Source: Arthrobacter sp.
Lineage (GTDB): Bacteria > Actinomycetota > Actinomycetes > Actinomycetales > Micrococcaceae
Direction of reading: 5' to 3'
NCBI GenBank assembly: GCA_029257465.1
Contig: JARIBG010000011.1
Span: 22,170-86,169, forward strand
DNA: 64,000 bases
This document shows, in pieces, positions 25,709-35,701 of the stretch (position 1 is the first letter of the stretch; every line of letters begins with the position of its first letter). The translations under genes were made by a program, and so were the position numbers. Below the pieces are notes generated by a model, which did not search any database, had not been told where the DNA came from, and saw only the letters and a program-made list of their open reading frames with translations.

Positions 25709-26695
25709 ATGAACCCGGAGCACGACGGCGCTGCCACTGCCGTGCAGCTGCTGCACCGACGCGTGACCGGCTGGTTCTCGGAGGCGGCCCGGGAGCTGCC
25801 CTGGCGGGACCCGGGGTGCTCGCCGTGGGGGATTCTTCTCAGCGAGGTGATGCTGCAGCAGACGCCCGTGGTGCGCGTGCTCCCGGTCTGGCAGGAGTGG
25901 CTGGAACGCTGGCCCGCTCCGGCCGATCTCGCCGCAGCACCCGTCGGCGCGGCCGTACGCCACTGGGGCCGACTCGGCTACCCGCGCAGGGCCCTGCGCC
26001 TCCATGCGGCGGCAACCGCGATCGTGGCCCAGTACGACGGCGCGGTCCCGACGACCCGCGACGAGCTCCTGGCCCTCCCCGGCGTCGGCGCCTATACGGC
26101 CGCCGCGGTGGCCGCCTTCGCCCATGGGCGGCGCGAGACCGTGGTCGACACCAACATCAGGCGCGTCCAGGCACGCCTGATCGGAGGTACTGCCCTGCCC
26201 GCTCCTGCACTCACGGCCGCGGAGACGCGGCGCGCCGAGCACCTGCTGCCGGACGACGACGCACTGTCGGTGCGGTGGAACGCCGCCGTCATGGAACTCG
26301 GGGCCGTGATCTGTACCGCACGGGCCCCCGCCTGTGGGAGCTGCCCGGTGCTGGACGCATGCGCCTGGGTGTCCGCGGGCCGCCCCGCTCCGCACTACAC
26401 GCCGAAGGGGCAGCCCTGGGCCGGCACCGATCGGCAGGTGCGTGGGGCGATCGTCGCCGTGCTCCGGGCCGCCGAGAGTCCCGTGCCACGGACTCTCCTC
26501 ATCGAGGCACCGGTGGATCTGACCATGCGGGCACCGGCAGCGCCGGCCGAGGCAGGGATCGACGTGCTGCAGGGCGCGCTCGGGGCCCTGCACGGCCTGC
26601 GGGCACCGAGTGAACAGCACGAACGCGCCCTGGCCGGTCTCCTCGCGGACGGCCTGGCCCAGGAGATCGACGGCGGCATCCAGCTGCCCTCCTGA
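25709..26695 (+). CDS. mutY: A/G-specific adenine DNA glycosylase
   Basis: A 328-residue base-excision glycosylase that removes adenine mispaired with 8-oxoguanine. The catalytic Glu sits in LLSEVMLQQTPVVRV. The helix-hairpin-helix is LPGVGAYTAAAVAAFA, followed by the catalytic Asp in VDTNIRR. The [4Fe-4S] cluster has the family pattern C-x6-C-x2-C-x5-C (CTARAPACGSC, then DAC). The C-terminal part is shorter than in enterobacterial MutY, as is normal in actinobacteria. AGGAG precedes the ATG. It follows disA by 58 bp and converges with dhaM. Confidence 0.95.
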   Translation: MNPEHDGAATAVQLLHRRVTGWFSEAARELPWRDPGCSPWGILLSEVMLQQTPVVRVLPVWQEWLERWPAPADLAAAPVGAAVRHWGRLGYPRRALRLHAAATAIVAQYDGAVPTTRDELLALPGVGAYTAAAVAAFAHGRRETVVDTNIRRVQARLIGGTALPAPALTAAETRRAEHLLPDDDALSVRWNAAVMELGAVICTARAPACGSCPVLDACAWVSAGRPAPHYTPKGQPWAGTDRQVRGAIVAVLRAAESPVPRTLLIEAPVDLTMRAPAAPAEAGIDVLQGALGALHGLRAPSEQHERALAGLLADGLAQEIDGGIQLPS

Positions 26696-26725
26696 CCTGC
26701 CCTCCTGGTCCCGACCTGGTCCCGA

Positions 26726-27487
26726 TCAGGCCGACTCACCGAATCCTGACTCGACGGCTTCGCCGACGAGATCGAGTGCGACCTGCGCCTCGGGCCCATG
26801 GGCCTCCACCGACACCGTCCCACCCTGTCCGAGCCCCAGGCTCATCAGGAGCATCACGGACGTGGCGTCCACCCCGTTCACCGTCACCTCCGCGTCGAGC
26901 TCGAGGAGCCCGGAGGCCAGGACGGCTGCCGGACGGGCGTGCAGGCCCATCTTGTTCGGCAGCGTGAACGATCCGCTGACCGTGTGCCCGGAGGAGTCGG
27001 AGCCGGGAGTATCGGACCCGTCGGGCGTCCCGCGCCCCACCGCGCTCCGGCCCACTGCATCACCACTGACGAAGGGCTCGAGCTCCTCGGGCCGGATGGA
27101 CACGACGGCGCCTTCCGCTGCACGGAGGACCTCGTCGAGCGAAGCCCCACCCTGTGCCTGTACTGCCGCGGCGACCGCCCCCTCGACCAGGGCTGCCTCG
27201 GCCAGACGCACCCACTCCCGTGCACCCGCATCGAGGAACTCGAGTGCCATCTCCGCCGTCATCACGGCGCTGCCGAGATCGGTCAGCACCACGACGCCGT
27301 CCTCGCCCATGGCCTGCTCTATTCCGGAGCGGACGCGCTCGAAGCTGGTGCCGATCCGGGCCCCCTCGCCGTCGTCGGTGCCCCCTGCCGCCACGATCAC
27401 GACGTCGGGAGCCATCTGCGCTGCCAGGTCGACGACGCCGTCGGCGATCTTCTCGCTGTGGGAGACGATGACCAGCCCGACACTCAT
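26726..27487 (-). CDS. dhaM: PTS-dependent dihydroxyacetone kinase phosphotransfer subunit DhaM (EIIA-HPr fusion)
   Basis: A 253-residue two-domain protein. Residues 1-130 are the EIIA-Man-like domain with His10 in VIVSHSEKIADG. A Gly/Ser/Asp-rich linker follows, then an HPr domain at about 172-253 with phosphorylated His183 in MGLHARPAA. There is no enzyme-I domain, unlike E. coli DhaM, so phosphate must come from the general enzyme I. DhaM rephosphorylates the ADP bound in DhaL. It overlaps dhaL by 4 nt and ends the operon. Confidence 0.94.
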   Translation of the reverse strand: MSVGLVIVSHSEKIADGVVDLAAQMAPDVVIVAAGGTDDGEGARIGTSFERVRSGIEQAMGEDGVVVLTDLGSAVMTAEMALEFLDAGAREWVRLAEAALVEGAVAAAVQAQGGASLDEVLRAAEGAVVSIRPEELEPFVSGDAVGRSAVGRGTPDGSDTPGSDSSGHTVSGSFTLPNKMGLHARPAAVLASGLLELDAEVTVNGVDATSVMLLMSLGLGQGGTVSVEAHGPEAQVALDLVGEAVESGFGESA

Positions 27488-28134
27488 CCGTGGGCCTGCC
27501 GCGCGGTGTCGGCCGCGGCCCGCAGGATCATGGCACTCGAGACCGCCCCGGGGTCCTGGTGCCCGGCGCTGCGCTCGCCCAGGTAGCTCGCCCTGCCCTT
27601 GCGTGCGATCAGCGGTTCCGTCGCCACGGCCCCGGCCTGCGCAGCGTCGGCCGCAGCGGTGAGCACCCCTGCCGCGTCGGCGCCGGCCTCGGCTGCGGCG
27701 TGCGCGGCGTCGACGGCGGGGCTCCAGGCATCCACCATGGTCTTGTCGCCCACCTCCGCCTTGCCGCGGACCACGACGCCGTCCCGGGCAGCGCCGATCA
27801 TGGCCGCCACGAGCACCGCGTCGATCTCCCCCGCCTCGCCGAGCGCGGTCGCTGCCCGCAGGAACGCCGTTCCGTACAGCGGCCCGGCCGCACCGCCCAC
27901 CGTGGACATCAGGGTCATCGCCACCACTTTCAGCACGGCTGCCGGTGTCCCGGGCGCATCGGCGTCGTCGAGCTTGCCGATCACCGCGGTGAAGCCGCGG
28001 TCCAGGTTCTCGCCGTGGTCCGCATCGCCGACGGCGCGGTCCAGATCGATCAGGTGCGTGCGCTCGGCGGCGATGACGCGGGCGCTCTCCCGGATCCAGC
28101 CGAGGGCCCAGTCGGTGTCGAGGGTCCCGGCCAT
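27484..28134 (-). CDS. dhaL: Dihydroxyacetone kinase subunit DhaL (ADP-binding)
   Basis: A 216-residue all-helical subunit carrying the nucleotide. The metal-binding Asp residues lie in VGDADHGENLDRG (about 35-47). Further conserved blocks are MSTVGGAAGPLYGTAF and ARKGRASYLGERSAGHQDPGA, the latter near the C-terminus. Length and motifs match DhaL of PTS-dependent kinases. It begins 1 nt after the dhaK stop and overlaps dhaM by 4 nt. Confidence 0.94.
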   Translation of the reverse strand: MAGTLDTDWALGWIRESARVIAAERTHLIDLDRAVGDADHGENLDRGFTAVIGKLDDADAPGTPAAVLKVVAMTLMSTVGGAAGPLYGTAFLRAATALGEAGEIDAVLVAAMIGAARDGVVVRGKAEVGDKTMVDAWSPAVDAAHAAAEAGADAAGVLTAAADAAQAGAVATEPLIARKGRASYLGERSAGHQDPGAVSSAMILRAAADTARQAHG

Positions 28135-28135
28135 G

Positions 28136-29137
<1,002 letters not shown>

Positions 29138-29254
29138 GACTGCTGCTCCTCGGCTGCGGACGGACAGGGGCGCCGGCGGACCGCCTGGAGATGAGCCGCC
29201 CGGGGCACTGGCCACGTTACCGCCCGCCACCACCGCCGCCTAGTGTCCGTTCCA

Positions 29255-29305
29255 CTGTGTCCGGGCAAGCGCTGTGTCCGGGTAAGCACTGTGTCCGGGC
29301 ATTCA
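29255..29305. repeat. Three tandem 17-bp repeats upstream of dhaKLM
   Basis: CTGTGTCCGGGCAAGCG, then CTGTGTCCGGGTAAGCA, then CTGTGTCCGGGCATTCA, head to tail. On the minus strand each unit contains CGGACAC, and a fourth CGGACAC lies 14 bp further. The array ends about 118 bp upstream of the dhaK start. Confidence 0.85.
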
Positions 29306-29419
29306 CTGGCGCGACTGGGGTGAGCCTGACTACGCCGGGAACGACGGAGGGAGGGTTCCCGCGATGGGTTCCCTCCCCCGGTCATGCGGGGCCGCCGGTG
29401 ACGCTGCGGCCCGGTCCGA

Positions 29420-29599
29420 TCAGCTGCCCTGCTTGAACGCATCCTTGACGTTCTCGCCGGCGTCCTTGACGCTGGAGCTCGCCTGGTCCTTGTGACCCTC
29501 GGCCTCCATGCTGTCGTTCCCGGTTGCCTTGCCGAGGCCTTCCTTCGCCTTGCCGGCCAGGTCCTCGCCCTTGTTCGAGATCTTGTCGCCCAGTCCCAT
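29420..29599 (-). CDS. CsbD family stress protein
   Basis: A 59-residue hydrophilic protein, MGLGDKISNKGEDLAGKAKE onward, rich in Lys, Gly and Asp, with the CsbD-like repeated helical pattern (GKAKEGLGKATGNDS; SSSVKDAGENVKDAFKQG). CsbD-like proteins accumulate under stress, often under a general-stress sigma factor. AAGGAGG precedes the ATG at 29599. It stands alone. Confidence 0.88.
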   Translation of the reverse strand: MGLGDKISNKGEDLAGKAKEGLGKATGNDSMEAEGHKDQASSSVKDAGENVKDAFKQGS

Positions 29600-29649
29600 G
29601 ATGCGGACCTCCTTCGCTCGGTGTACACCCATCGGATCCGGTGGGTGCA

Positions 29650-29670
29650 GGCACTCCCGTGGGGAATGCC
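29650..29670 (-). terminator. Hairpin after the N-acetyltransferase gene
   Basis: A 9-bp stem (GGCATTCCC with GGGAGTGCC, one wobble) around a 3-base loop, in the 143-bp gap between the acetyltransferase stop and the CsbD gene. Confidence 0.5.
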
Positions 29671-29742
29671 CGGTAGTCCGACCTTAGCCCCGTGCCCGGA
29701 CGCAAAGCCAGCGTGCGGCCCTCCACACTCCGACCCGGTGCC

Positions 29743-30252
29743 TCAGATCATGCGGATCATGCGGGTGTTGCCGAGGGTGTTCGGTTTGACCCGGGCGAGG
29801 TCGAGGAACTCCGCCACGCCCTCGTCGTGCGAGCGCAGCAGCTCGGAGTAGGTCGCCGGGTCGACGGCGGACTGGTCCTCCATGATCGCGAACCCGTGGC
29901 GGCGGAAGAAGTCCACCTCGAAGGTGAGGCAGAAGACGCGGCTGACCCCGACGTCGCGGGCGCCGGTCAGCAGCTCCTCCACGAGCGCGTGCCCCACCCC
30001 CAGCCCACGGGCGCGGGACGACGTCGCCAGGGTCCGCACCTCCGCGAGGTCCTCCCACATGATGTGCAGCGCCCCGCAGCCGAGCATCACGCCGCCTGGA
30101 TCCTCCGCGATGCGGAACTCGGGCAGCGCCTCGTAGTAGGCCACCGTCTCCTTGGCGATCAGGATGCGCTCCTGTGCCAACGGCGCGATGATCGCCTTGA
30201 TCGCCGGGACGTCCGAGGTGCGGGCGCGACGGATGGTGAAGGGCAGGCTCAT
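29743..30252 (-). CDS. GNAT N-acetyltransferase, amino-acid N-acetyltransferase type
   Basis: A 169-residue GNAT protein. TIRRARTSDVPAIKAIIAPLA opens the fold. The acetyl-CoA loop is SSRARGLGVGHALVEELL (R/Q-x-x-G-x-G/A type), and VFCLTFEVDFFRRHGFAIM follows. This pattern matches the short actinobacterial N-acetylglutamate synthase group (ArgA-like), which starts arginine synthesis; the assignment is by similarity. It lies 33 bp downstream of the S9 peptidase gene and may share its transcript. Confidence 0.85.
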   Translation of the reverse strand: MSLPFTIRRARTSDVPAIKAIIAPLAQERILIAKETVAYYEALPEFRIAEDPGGVMLGCGALHIMWEDLAEVRTLATSSRARGLGVGHALVEELLTGARDVGVSRVFCLTFEVDFFRRHGFAIMEDQSAVDPATYSELLRSHDEGVAEFLDLARVKPNTLGNTRMIRMI

Positions 30253-30285
30253 CAGACCACTCTACAAATACCCGCGCCCCCACTC

Positions 30286-32307
30286 CTACAGGCCCAACTC
30301 CGGCGGCAGTTCGCGTTCCTCCCCGAGGAGATGCGCGGCCAGGAAGGCCTCGATCACGGAGTACCAGATCTTCGCGTGCTGCGGTTTGAGGATCCAGTGG
30401 TTCTCGTCTGGGAAGTAGAGGAAGCGGTGCGGCGTGACGCCGTCGTCGTCCGCAGGGAGCTGCGAGGACGACAGGAGCTCGTACCACAGGCGCAGCCCCT
30501 CACCGATGGGGACCCGGTAGTCCTTGTCCCCGTGGATGACGAGCATGGGGGTGCTGATGTCCGCCACATGGGTGTGCGGCGAGTTCTCCAACATGGCCGC
30601 AGGGGTCATCTCGCGTTTCCAGTAGTAGGCGGCGTCGGTCGTGGGGCCGAACTGGTCGAGTGCCCACAGGCTCGCGTGGGTCACGATCGCCGCGAACCTG
30701 TCCGTGTGACCGGCGATCCAGTTGGCCATGTACCCGCCGAAGCTGCCGCCCATCGCTGCGAGGCGGGTGCCGTCGATGTCCGCCCGTGCCACGAGATCGT
30801 CGGTCGCCCTCATCAGATCCGTGTACGGCGCCTTCCCCCACTGGCCCCAGCCACGATCGACCATGTGCTGGCCGTAGCCGGTGGACAGCGCCGGGTCCGG
30901 CAGCAGGACGGCGTACCCGCGGGCCGCCATGATCCATGGTGACCAGCGCCAGGTCCAGGCGTTCCAGGAGCCGATGGGCCCGCCGTGGACCCACAGCAGA
31001 GCCGGCGCCGGTGACTGCGCTGAGGCGCCCTCCGGCAGGACGAGCCAGGACCGCACGCTGTGGCCGTCCTCCCCGACCGATTCCACCCGCTCGATGGTGC
31101 CGGGCAGTTCCGGCCGCTCTGAAGGGTTCAGCAGACGCTCGGTGGCGCCGGAGGCGAGATCGATGCGGACGATCTCCGCCGGGAACAGGTACGAACTGCG
31201 CAGCGCGTAGGCCGTCAGGCCGTCCGGTGCCAGCAGGACGAGCGAGTACGCGGCGGCGTCCTGGGTGATCCGGCGCACCGAGCCGGTCGAGGTGTCGATC
31301 AGGAAGACCGGGGCGCAGCCGTCGTCGTCGGCTGTCACCACCAGGGCGGAGCCGTCGGGCAGCCAGGCTTGCGGGGCCGGCCAGCGGTCCCAGTCGGCGG
31401 CCAGCGGAACCGGGTCCCCGCCGTCGAGGGGAAGCAGCAGCAGATCGGTGTGCGGCGCGAGCTCGGCCGTGGTCCGTCGCTCCCTCACCACGACCAGCCG
31501 ACGTCCGTCGGGGCTCACGGGCCCGGGGACGTAGTCGTTGTCGCGGTCGTCGAGCAGGATGGTGAGCTCCCTGGTCGCGACGTCGACCCGCGCCAGAACC
31601 GTGCGCTCGGAACCGAACTCCTCCGGGACGGTGAGGGCGGTGAACAGGACGGAACCGTCCGGTGCGAGGACAGGGTGGGCGTTCCTCAGCCCTCCACGCG
31701 CTGACGGGATCAGCTCCTGGAGTTCCCCGCCGTCTCCGCCCGGATCCTGCAGACCGAAGTACCGCGGCTCCTCCGGCCCGAGATCGGCGTCCCAGTACCG
31801 CACCGGGTAGCCGGAGTGCAGGATCGCCGCGACCCCGCCGTCCTTACGCGCGGTGCGGCGCTCGACGTCGTCCTCCTCGTCCGTGGAGCCGGCGAGGACG
31901 CCCCCGGTGACGACGGCGATCTCGGCGTTCTGCGCCGTCGTCACCCCGGAGATCCCGCCTGCTCGGGAGAGCACCAGGGAGGCCTCTCCGCCCGCAGCGG
32001 GCAGTCGCCACAGTGCCGGGCGGTCCTCGGCGTCGGCGTCGTCCGGGTCGGGACGGGACGAGGTGAACAGCAGATCGCCGCCGACGAGGAACGCTGCACC
32101 GGATTCTCCGGCGGCACTGCGCGTGAGCCGCCGGGCGGGTCGGTGTCCGCCCGGGTCCACCTCCCACAGGGCGCTCCGGTAGGCGGTCCTCTTCGGGTCA
32201 AGGGTGGCCACTGTCGTCACGAGACGTGTCCCCTGCCTGTCGAGGACGAGCCCGCTCACGCGCGGGAGGGCGACGAAGTGGTCGAGGTCTGAGAAGTCGG
32301 TGGTCAT
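30286..32307 (-). CDS. S9 family (prolyl-oligopeptidase type) serine peptidase
   Basis: A 673-residue cytoplasmic peptidase. Residues up to about 410 form a beta-propeller-like domain with repeated DG and W-rich blades. The alpha/beta-hydrolase domain has the nucleophile Ser522 in MGGSFGGYMANW, a probable acid Asp594 in VIHGDKDYRVP, and His637 in FPDENHWIL. This arrangement is typical of acylaminoacyl/oligo-peptidases that act on short peptides. A 155-bp gap to clpC contains clpC's terminator and probably this gene's promoter. Confidence 0.93.
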   Translation of the reverse strand: MTTDFSDLDHFVALPRVSGLVLDRQGTRLVTTVATLDPKRTAYRSALWEVDPGGHRPARRLTRSAAGESGAAFLVGGDLLFTSSRPDPDDADAEDRPALWRLPAAGGEASLVLSRAGGISGVTTAQNAEIAVVTGGVLAGSTDEEDDVERRTARKDGGVAAILHSGYPVRYWDADLGPEEPRYFGLQDPGGDGGELQELIPSARGGLRNAHPVLAPDGSVLFTALTVPEEFGSERTVLARVDVATRELTILLDDRDNDYVPGPVSPDGRRLVVVRERRTTAELAPHTDLLLLPLDGGDPVPLAADWDRWPAPQAWLPDGSALVVTADDDGCAPVFLIDTSTGSVRRITQDAAAYSLVLLAPDGLTAYALRSSYLFPAEIVRIDLASGATERLLNPSERPELPGTIERVESVGEDGHSVRSWLVLPEGASAQSPAPALLWVHGGPIGSWNAWTWRWSPWIMAARGYAVLLPDPALSTGYGQHMVDRGWGQWGKAPYTDLMRATDDLVARADIDGTRLAAMGGSFGGYMANWIAGHTDRFAAIVTHASLWALDQFGPTTDAAYYWKREMTPAAMLENSPHTHVADISTPMLVIHGDKDYRVPIGEGLRLWYELLSSSQLPADDDGVTPHRFLYFPDENHWILKPQHAKIWYSVIEAFLAAHLLGEERELPPELGL

Positions 32308-32407
32308 GACCCATCTCTATCACTGCCTGTGCCCTGGATCACACGGGTTCACCGAGGGAGGAATCAGGTTGCTGCAGGCATCGACCTCCGCGACCGCAGG
32401 AACGACG

Positions 32408-32437
32408 GAACCCGCCCTGGTGACCCAGGGCGGGTTC
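32408..32437 (-). terminator. Intrinsic terminator of clpC
   Basis: A 13-bp stem (GAACCCGCCCTGG paired with its complement) with a tiny loop, 26 bp after the clpC stop. Confidence 0.82.
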
Positions 32438-32462
32438 TGTCGTGCGTGGAAGCACGTTGGTC

Positions 32463-34970
32463 CTACTCGGGGACCGTCGCCTCCAGTGCTGCAGGAGCAT
32501 CCTCGAGCTCCTTGGGGGCGCCGCGACCCTCGAAGGTGAACGTGGCATCCACGCCCTCACCCTCGACGTCGATGTGGATGCGCTCGCCGGCGGTGATCTC
32601 CCCGAAGAGGATCTTCTCCGAGAGCTGGTCCTCGATCTCGCGCTGGATGGTGCGCCGCAGCGGCCGAGCACCCATCGCCGGATCGTAGCCCCGCGTGGCC
32701 AGCAGTACCTTGGCGGCGGGTGTGAGCTCCATGGTCATGCCCTGGTCTCCCATGCGCTTTCCGAGCCGCTCGAGGAACAGGTCCACGATCTCGATGATCT
32801 CGTCCTGCGTGAGCTGCGGGAACACCACGGTGTCATCGACACGGTTGAGGAACTCGGGACGGAAGTGCTGCTTGAGCTCCTCCTGGACCTTGGCCTTCAT
32901 CCGGTTGTAGCTCGTCGTGGTGTCGGTGCCGGACTGGAAGCCCGTCATGACGCCCTTGGAGATGTCCCTGGTCCCGAGGTTCGTGGTCATGATGATCACG
33001 GTGTTCTTGAAGTCCACCATGCGTCCCTGGCTGTCGGTCAGGCGACCGTCCTCCAGGATCTGCAGGAGCGAGTTGAACAGGTCCGAGTGGGCCTTCTCCA
33101 CCTCGTCGAACAGGACCACGGAGAACGGCTTGCGGCGGACCTTTTCGGTCAGCTGGCCACCCTCCTCGTAGCCCACGTATCCCGGAGGGGCACCGAAGAG
33201 CCGCGAGACCGTGTGCTTCTCCGAGTACTCGGACATGTCGAGGGTGATCAGTGCGTCCTCGTCGCCGAACAGGAACTCGGCCAGTGCCTTGGCGAGCTCC
33301 GTCTTACCCACACCGGTGGGACCGGCGAAGATGAACGAACCACCCGGGCGCTTGGGATCCTTCAGACCGGCACGGGTGCGCCGGATGGCCTGCGAGATCG
33401 ACTTGATGGCCTCGTTCTGCCCGACGACGCGCTTGTGCAGCTCCGCCTCCATGTTGAGCAGACGCGAGGACTCGGCCTCGGTGAGCTTGAACACGGGGAT
33501 GCCGGTCGAATTGGCCAGCACCTCGGCGATGAGCTCCTCGTCGACCTCGGCGATGTCGTCGAGCCCGCCGGACTTCCAGCGGCGCTCCTTGTCGCTGCGC
33601 TCGTCGTGGAGCTTCTGCTCCTTGTCGCGCAATGCTGCGGCACCCTCGAAGTCCTGGGAGTCGATGGCCGACTCCTTCTCACGCCGTACCTCCGCGATGC
33701 GGTCGTCCATCTCCTTGAGCTCCGGCGGGGCGGTCATGCGGCGGATGCGCAGTCGCGCTCCGGCCTCGTCGATCAGGTCGATCGCCTTGTCCGGGAGGAA
33801 CCTGTCCGAGATGTAGCGCTCGGCCAGCGTCGCTGCACTGCTCAGGGCGCCATCGGTGATGGACACGCGGTGGTGTGCCTCGTAGCGATCACGCAGACCC
33901 TTAAGGATCTCGATAGCGTGGGCCACGGAGGGCTCGGCCACCTGGATCGGCTGGAAACGACGCTCGAGGGCGGCGTCCTTCTCGATGTGCTTGCGGTACT
34001 CGTCGAGTGTCGTGGCGCCGATCGTCTGAAGTTCACCGCGGGCGAGCATGGGCTTCAGGATTGAGGCGGCGTCGATGGCGCCCTCGGCGGCGCCGGCACC
34101 CACGAGCGTGTGGATCTCGTCGATGAACAGGATGATGTCGCCGCGCGTGCGGATCTCCTTGAGCACCTTCTTGAGGCGCTCCTCGAAGTCACCGCGGTAG
34201 CGCGAGCCGGCCACCAGTGAACCGAGATCGAGCGTGTAGAGCTGCTTGTCCTTGATGGTCTCCGGGACGTCGCCCCGGATGATCGCCTGGGCAAGGCCCT
34301 CGACGACGGCCGTCTTGCCGACGCCGGGCTCACCGATCAGGACAGGGTTGTTCTTGGTACGGCGGGAGAGGACCTGCATGACGCGTTCCATCTCCTGCTC
34401 GCGCCCGATGACCGGGTCGAGCTTGGACTCGCGAGCCGCCTGGGTGAGGTTCCGACCGAACTGGTCGAGGACCACGGACCCGGCGGGAGTTCCCTCCTGC
34501 GCAGGACCGCCCGCGGCTGCCGGCTCCTTGCCCTGGTAGCCCGACAGCAGCTGGATGACCTGCTGGCGGACACGGTTGAGATCCGCGCCGAGCTTGACGA
34601 GAACCTGTGCGGCGACGCCCTCGCCCTCGCGGATGAGTCCGAGCAGGATGTGCTCGGTACCGATGTAGTTGTGACCGAGCTGGAGGGCCTCCCGCAGCGA
34701 GAGTTCCAGCACCTTCTTGGCCCGGGGCGTGAAGGGGATGTGACCGGAAGGAGCCTGCTGCCCCTGGCCGATGATCTCCTGCACCTGTTCCCTGACGGCA
34801 CCGAGTGAGATACTCAGTGACTCGAGCGCCTTGGCGGCAACACCCTCACCCTCGTGGATCAGGCCAAGCAGGATGTGCTCGGTGCCGATGTAATTGTGGT
34901 TGAGCATGCGGGCCTCTTCTTGGGCCAGCACAACGACTCGACGGGCACGATCCGTAAATCTTTCGAACAT
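32463..34970 (-). CDS. clpC: ATP-dependent Clp protease ATP-binding subunit ClpC
   Basis: An 835-residue AAA+ unfoldase. It begins with the ClpC start [20 protein letters not shown] and two N-domain repeats (each [13 protein letters not shown]). The first ATPase has Walker A GEPGVGKT, and the second GPTGVGKT, with a UVR-like middle segment between. Length is right for ClpC. It unfolds tagged or aggregated proteins for ClpP. The ATG at 34970 follows AGGAG; an upstream in-frame ATG is not credible. It is a separate transcription unit between the lsr2 terminator and its own. Confidence 0.96.
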   Translation of the reverse strand: MFERFTDRARRVVVLAQEEARMLNHNYIGTEHILLGLIHEGEGVAAKALESLSISLGAVREQVQEIIGQGQQAPSGHIPFTPRAKKVLELSLREALQLGHNYIGTEHILLGLIREGEGVAAQVLVKLGADLNRVRQQVIQLLSGYQGKEPAAAGGPAQEGTPAGSVVLDQFGRNLTQAARESKLDPVIGREQEMERVMQVLSRRTKNNPVLIGEPGVGKTAVVEGLAQAIIRGDVPETIKDKQLYTLDLGSLVAGSRYRGDFEERLKKVLKEIRTRGDIILFIDEIHTLVGAGAAEGAIDAASILKPMLARGELQTIGATTLDEYRKHIEKDAALERRFQPIQVAEPSVAHAIEILKGLRDRYEAHHRVSITDGALSSAATLAERYISDRFLPDKAIDLIDEAGARLRIRRMTAPPELKEMDDRIAEVRREKESAIDSQDFEGAAALRDKEQKLHDERSDKERRWKSGGLDDIAEVDEELIAEVLANSTGIPVFKLTEAESSRLLNMEAELHKRVVGQNEAIKSISQAIRRTRAGLKDPKRPGGSFIFAGPTGVGKTELAKALAEFLFGDEDALITLDMSEYSEKHTVSRLFGAPPGYVGYEEGGQLTEKVRRKPFSVVLFDEVEKAHSDLFNSLLQILEDGRLTDSQGRMVDFKNTVIIMTTNLGTRDISKGVMTGFQSGTDTTTSYNRMKAKVQEELKQHFRPEFLNRVDDTVVFPQLTQDEIIEIVDLFLERLGKRMGDQGMTMELTPAAKVLLATRGYDPAMGARPLRRTIQREIEDQLSEKILFGEITAGERIHIDVEGEGVDATFTFEGRGAPKELEDAPAALEATVPE

Positions 34971-35053
34971 CAGACACACACTCCTAGCTAACGTGTATTT
35001 CGATGCTACGGGCACCGCGCCTGCTTTGGGTGCGTGTTCGCCACAGGCGAGAA

Positions 35054-35081
35054 ACGCCGGAGCGCCGAGGGGCTCCGGCGT
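35054..35081 (-). terminator. Intrinsic terminator of lsr2
   Basis: A 10-bp perfect stem (ACGCCGGAGC and its complement) around an 8-base loop, 12 bp after the lsr2 stop. Confidence 0.75.
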
Positions 35082-35093
35082 CCGCCGGAGACG

Positions 35094-35423
35094 TCAGCGC
35101 TGTGCTGCGCGGTACGCCTCGACGATCTCGCTGTTGACCCGGCCGCGGGAGGAGACGTTGTAGCCGTTCTCCTTGGCCCACTCACGGATCTGTGCGGCTT
35201 CCTGATTGCGCGAGGGCGACGGGGCGCTGGAGCGCTGCGGCTTGCCCTGGCCGCTACGGCGGGCGGCACTCACGTACTCGGACAGTGCACTCCTCAGTTC
35301 CGAGGCGTGCTTTTCCGAGAGATCGATTTCGTACTGCACACCGTCGAGCCCGAACCGCACGGTCTCGTCGGCTTCTCCCTCATCGATGTCGTCGATCAAA
35401 ATGATCTTTACCTTCTGCGCCAT
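35094..35423 (-). CDS. lsr2: Nucleoid-associated protein Lsr2
   Basis: A 109-residue H-NS-like DNA-bridging protein that silences AT-rich and foreign DNA in actinobacteria. The N-terminal dimerisation domain runs MAQKVKIILIDDID to YEIDLSEKHASELRSAL. A flexible basic linker follows, then the DNA-binding domain with REWAKENGYNVSSRGRVNSEI, containing the RGR hook for the AT minor groove. Its promoter region is the most AT-rich in this stretch, so it may bind and repress itself. It stands between clpC and the lysS-linked small gene. Confidence 0.96.
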   Translation of the reverse strand: MAQKVKIILIDDIDEGEADETVRFGLDGVQYEIDLSEKHASELRSALSEYVSAARRSGQGKPQRSSAPSPSRNQEAAQIREWAKENGYNVSSRGRVNSEIVEAYRAAQR

Positions 35424-35467
35424 AATGCTCTCCTATTGGTCCCTGAATATCAGTACCCCCGTGAATG

Positions 35468-35496
35468 AGTATGAAGTATTCATTCAGCGACGTCAA
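35468..35496 (-). promoter_or_regulatory. lsr2 promoter with an overlapping AT-rich inverted repeat
   Basis: On the minus strand TTGACG (35496-35491), a 17-base spacer and CATACT (35473-35468). An inverted repeat TGAATGA...TCATTCA (35462-35486) wraps the -10, in an AT-rich island unlike its surroundings, as expected for a self-regulated Lsr2 site. Confidence 0.6.
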
Positions 35497-35507
35497 AGAC
35501 GAGCAAT

Positions 35508-35699
35508 CTATTGTGGGTCTATTTCGTCGTCCCTATTTTCTGGTAGTGCACGGTCGCGGGCATCCTGCTCGTCCTGCATCCTCTCGGCGTGCGCCATCGC
35601 TTCCCGCTCGGAGCGGTCGGCATTGAAGATCGACCTGATGACGAAGTAGAAAAGAACACCCAGGACGAGGGACGGGAGCAGGACAGCGAGGTATTCCAC
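35508..35699 (-). CDS. Small single-TM membrane protein downstream of lysS
   Basis: A 63-residue protein starting at a GTG 2 bp after the lysS stop. One helix, VEYLAVLLPSLVLGVLFYFV, is followed by a charged tail IRSIFNADRSEREAMAHAER and DEQDARDRALPEN. The longer open frame to 36317 is antisense noise apart from this end. No function is known; such lysS-linked peptides occur in related genomes. Its close coupling suggests co-transcription with lysS. Confidence 0.72.
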   Translation of the reverse strand: MEYLAVLLPSLVLGVLFYFVIRSIFNADRSEREAMAHAERMQDEQDARDRALPENRDDEIDPQ

Positions 35700-35701
35700 G
35701 C

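Noticed and set aside
29255-29305. Possible CRISPR array.
   Set aside because: Repeats are directly abutting, 17 bp, with no spacers and no cas genes.
32442-34064. 540-codon plus-strand frame inside clpC.
   Set aside because: Mirror of clpC codons; not protein-like.
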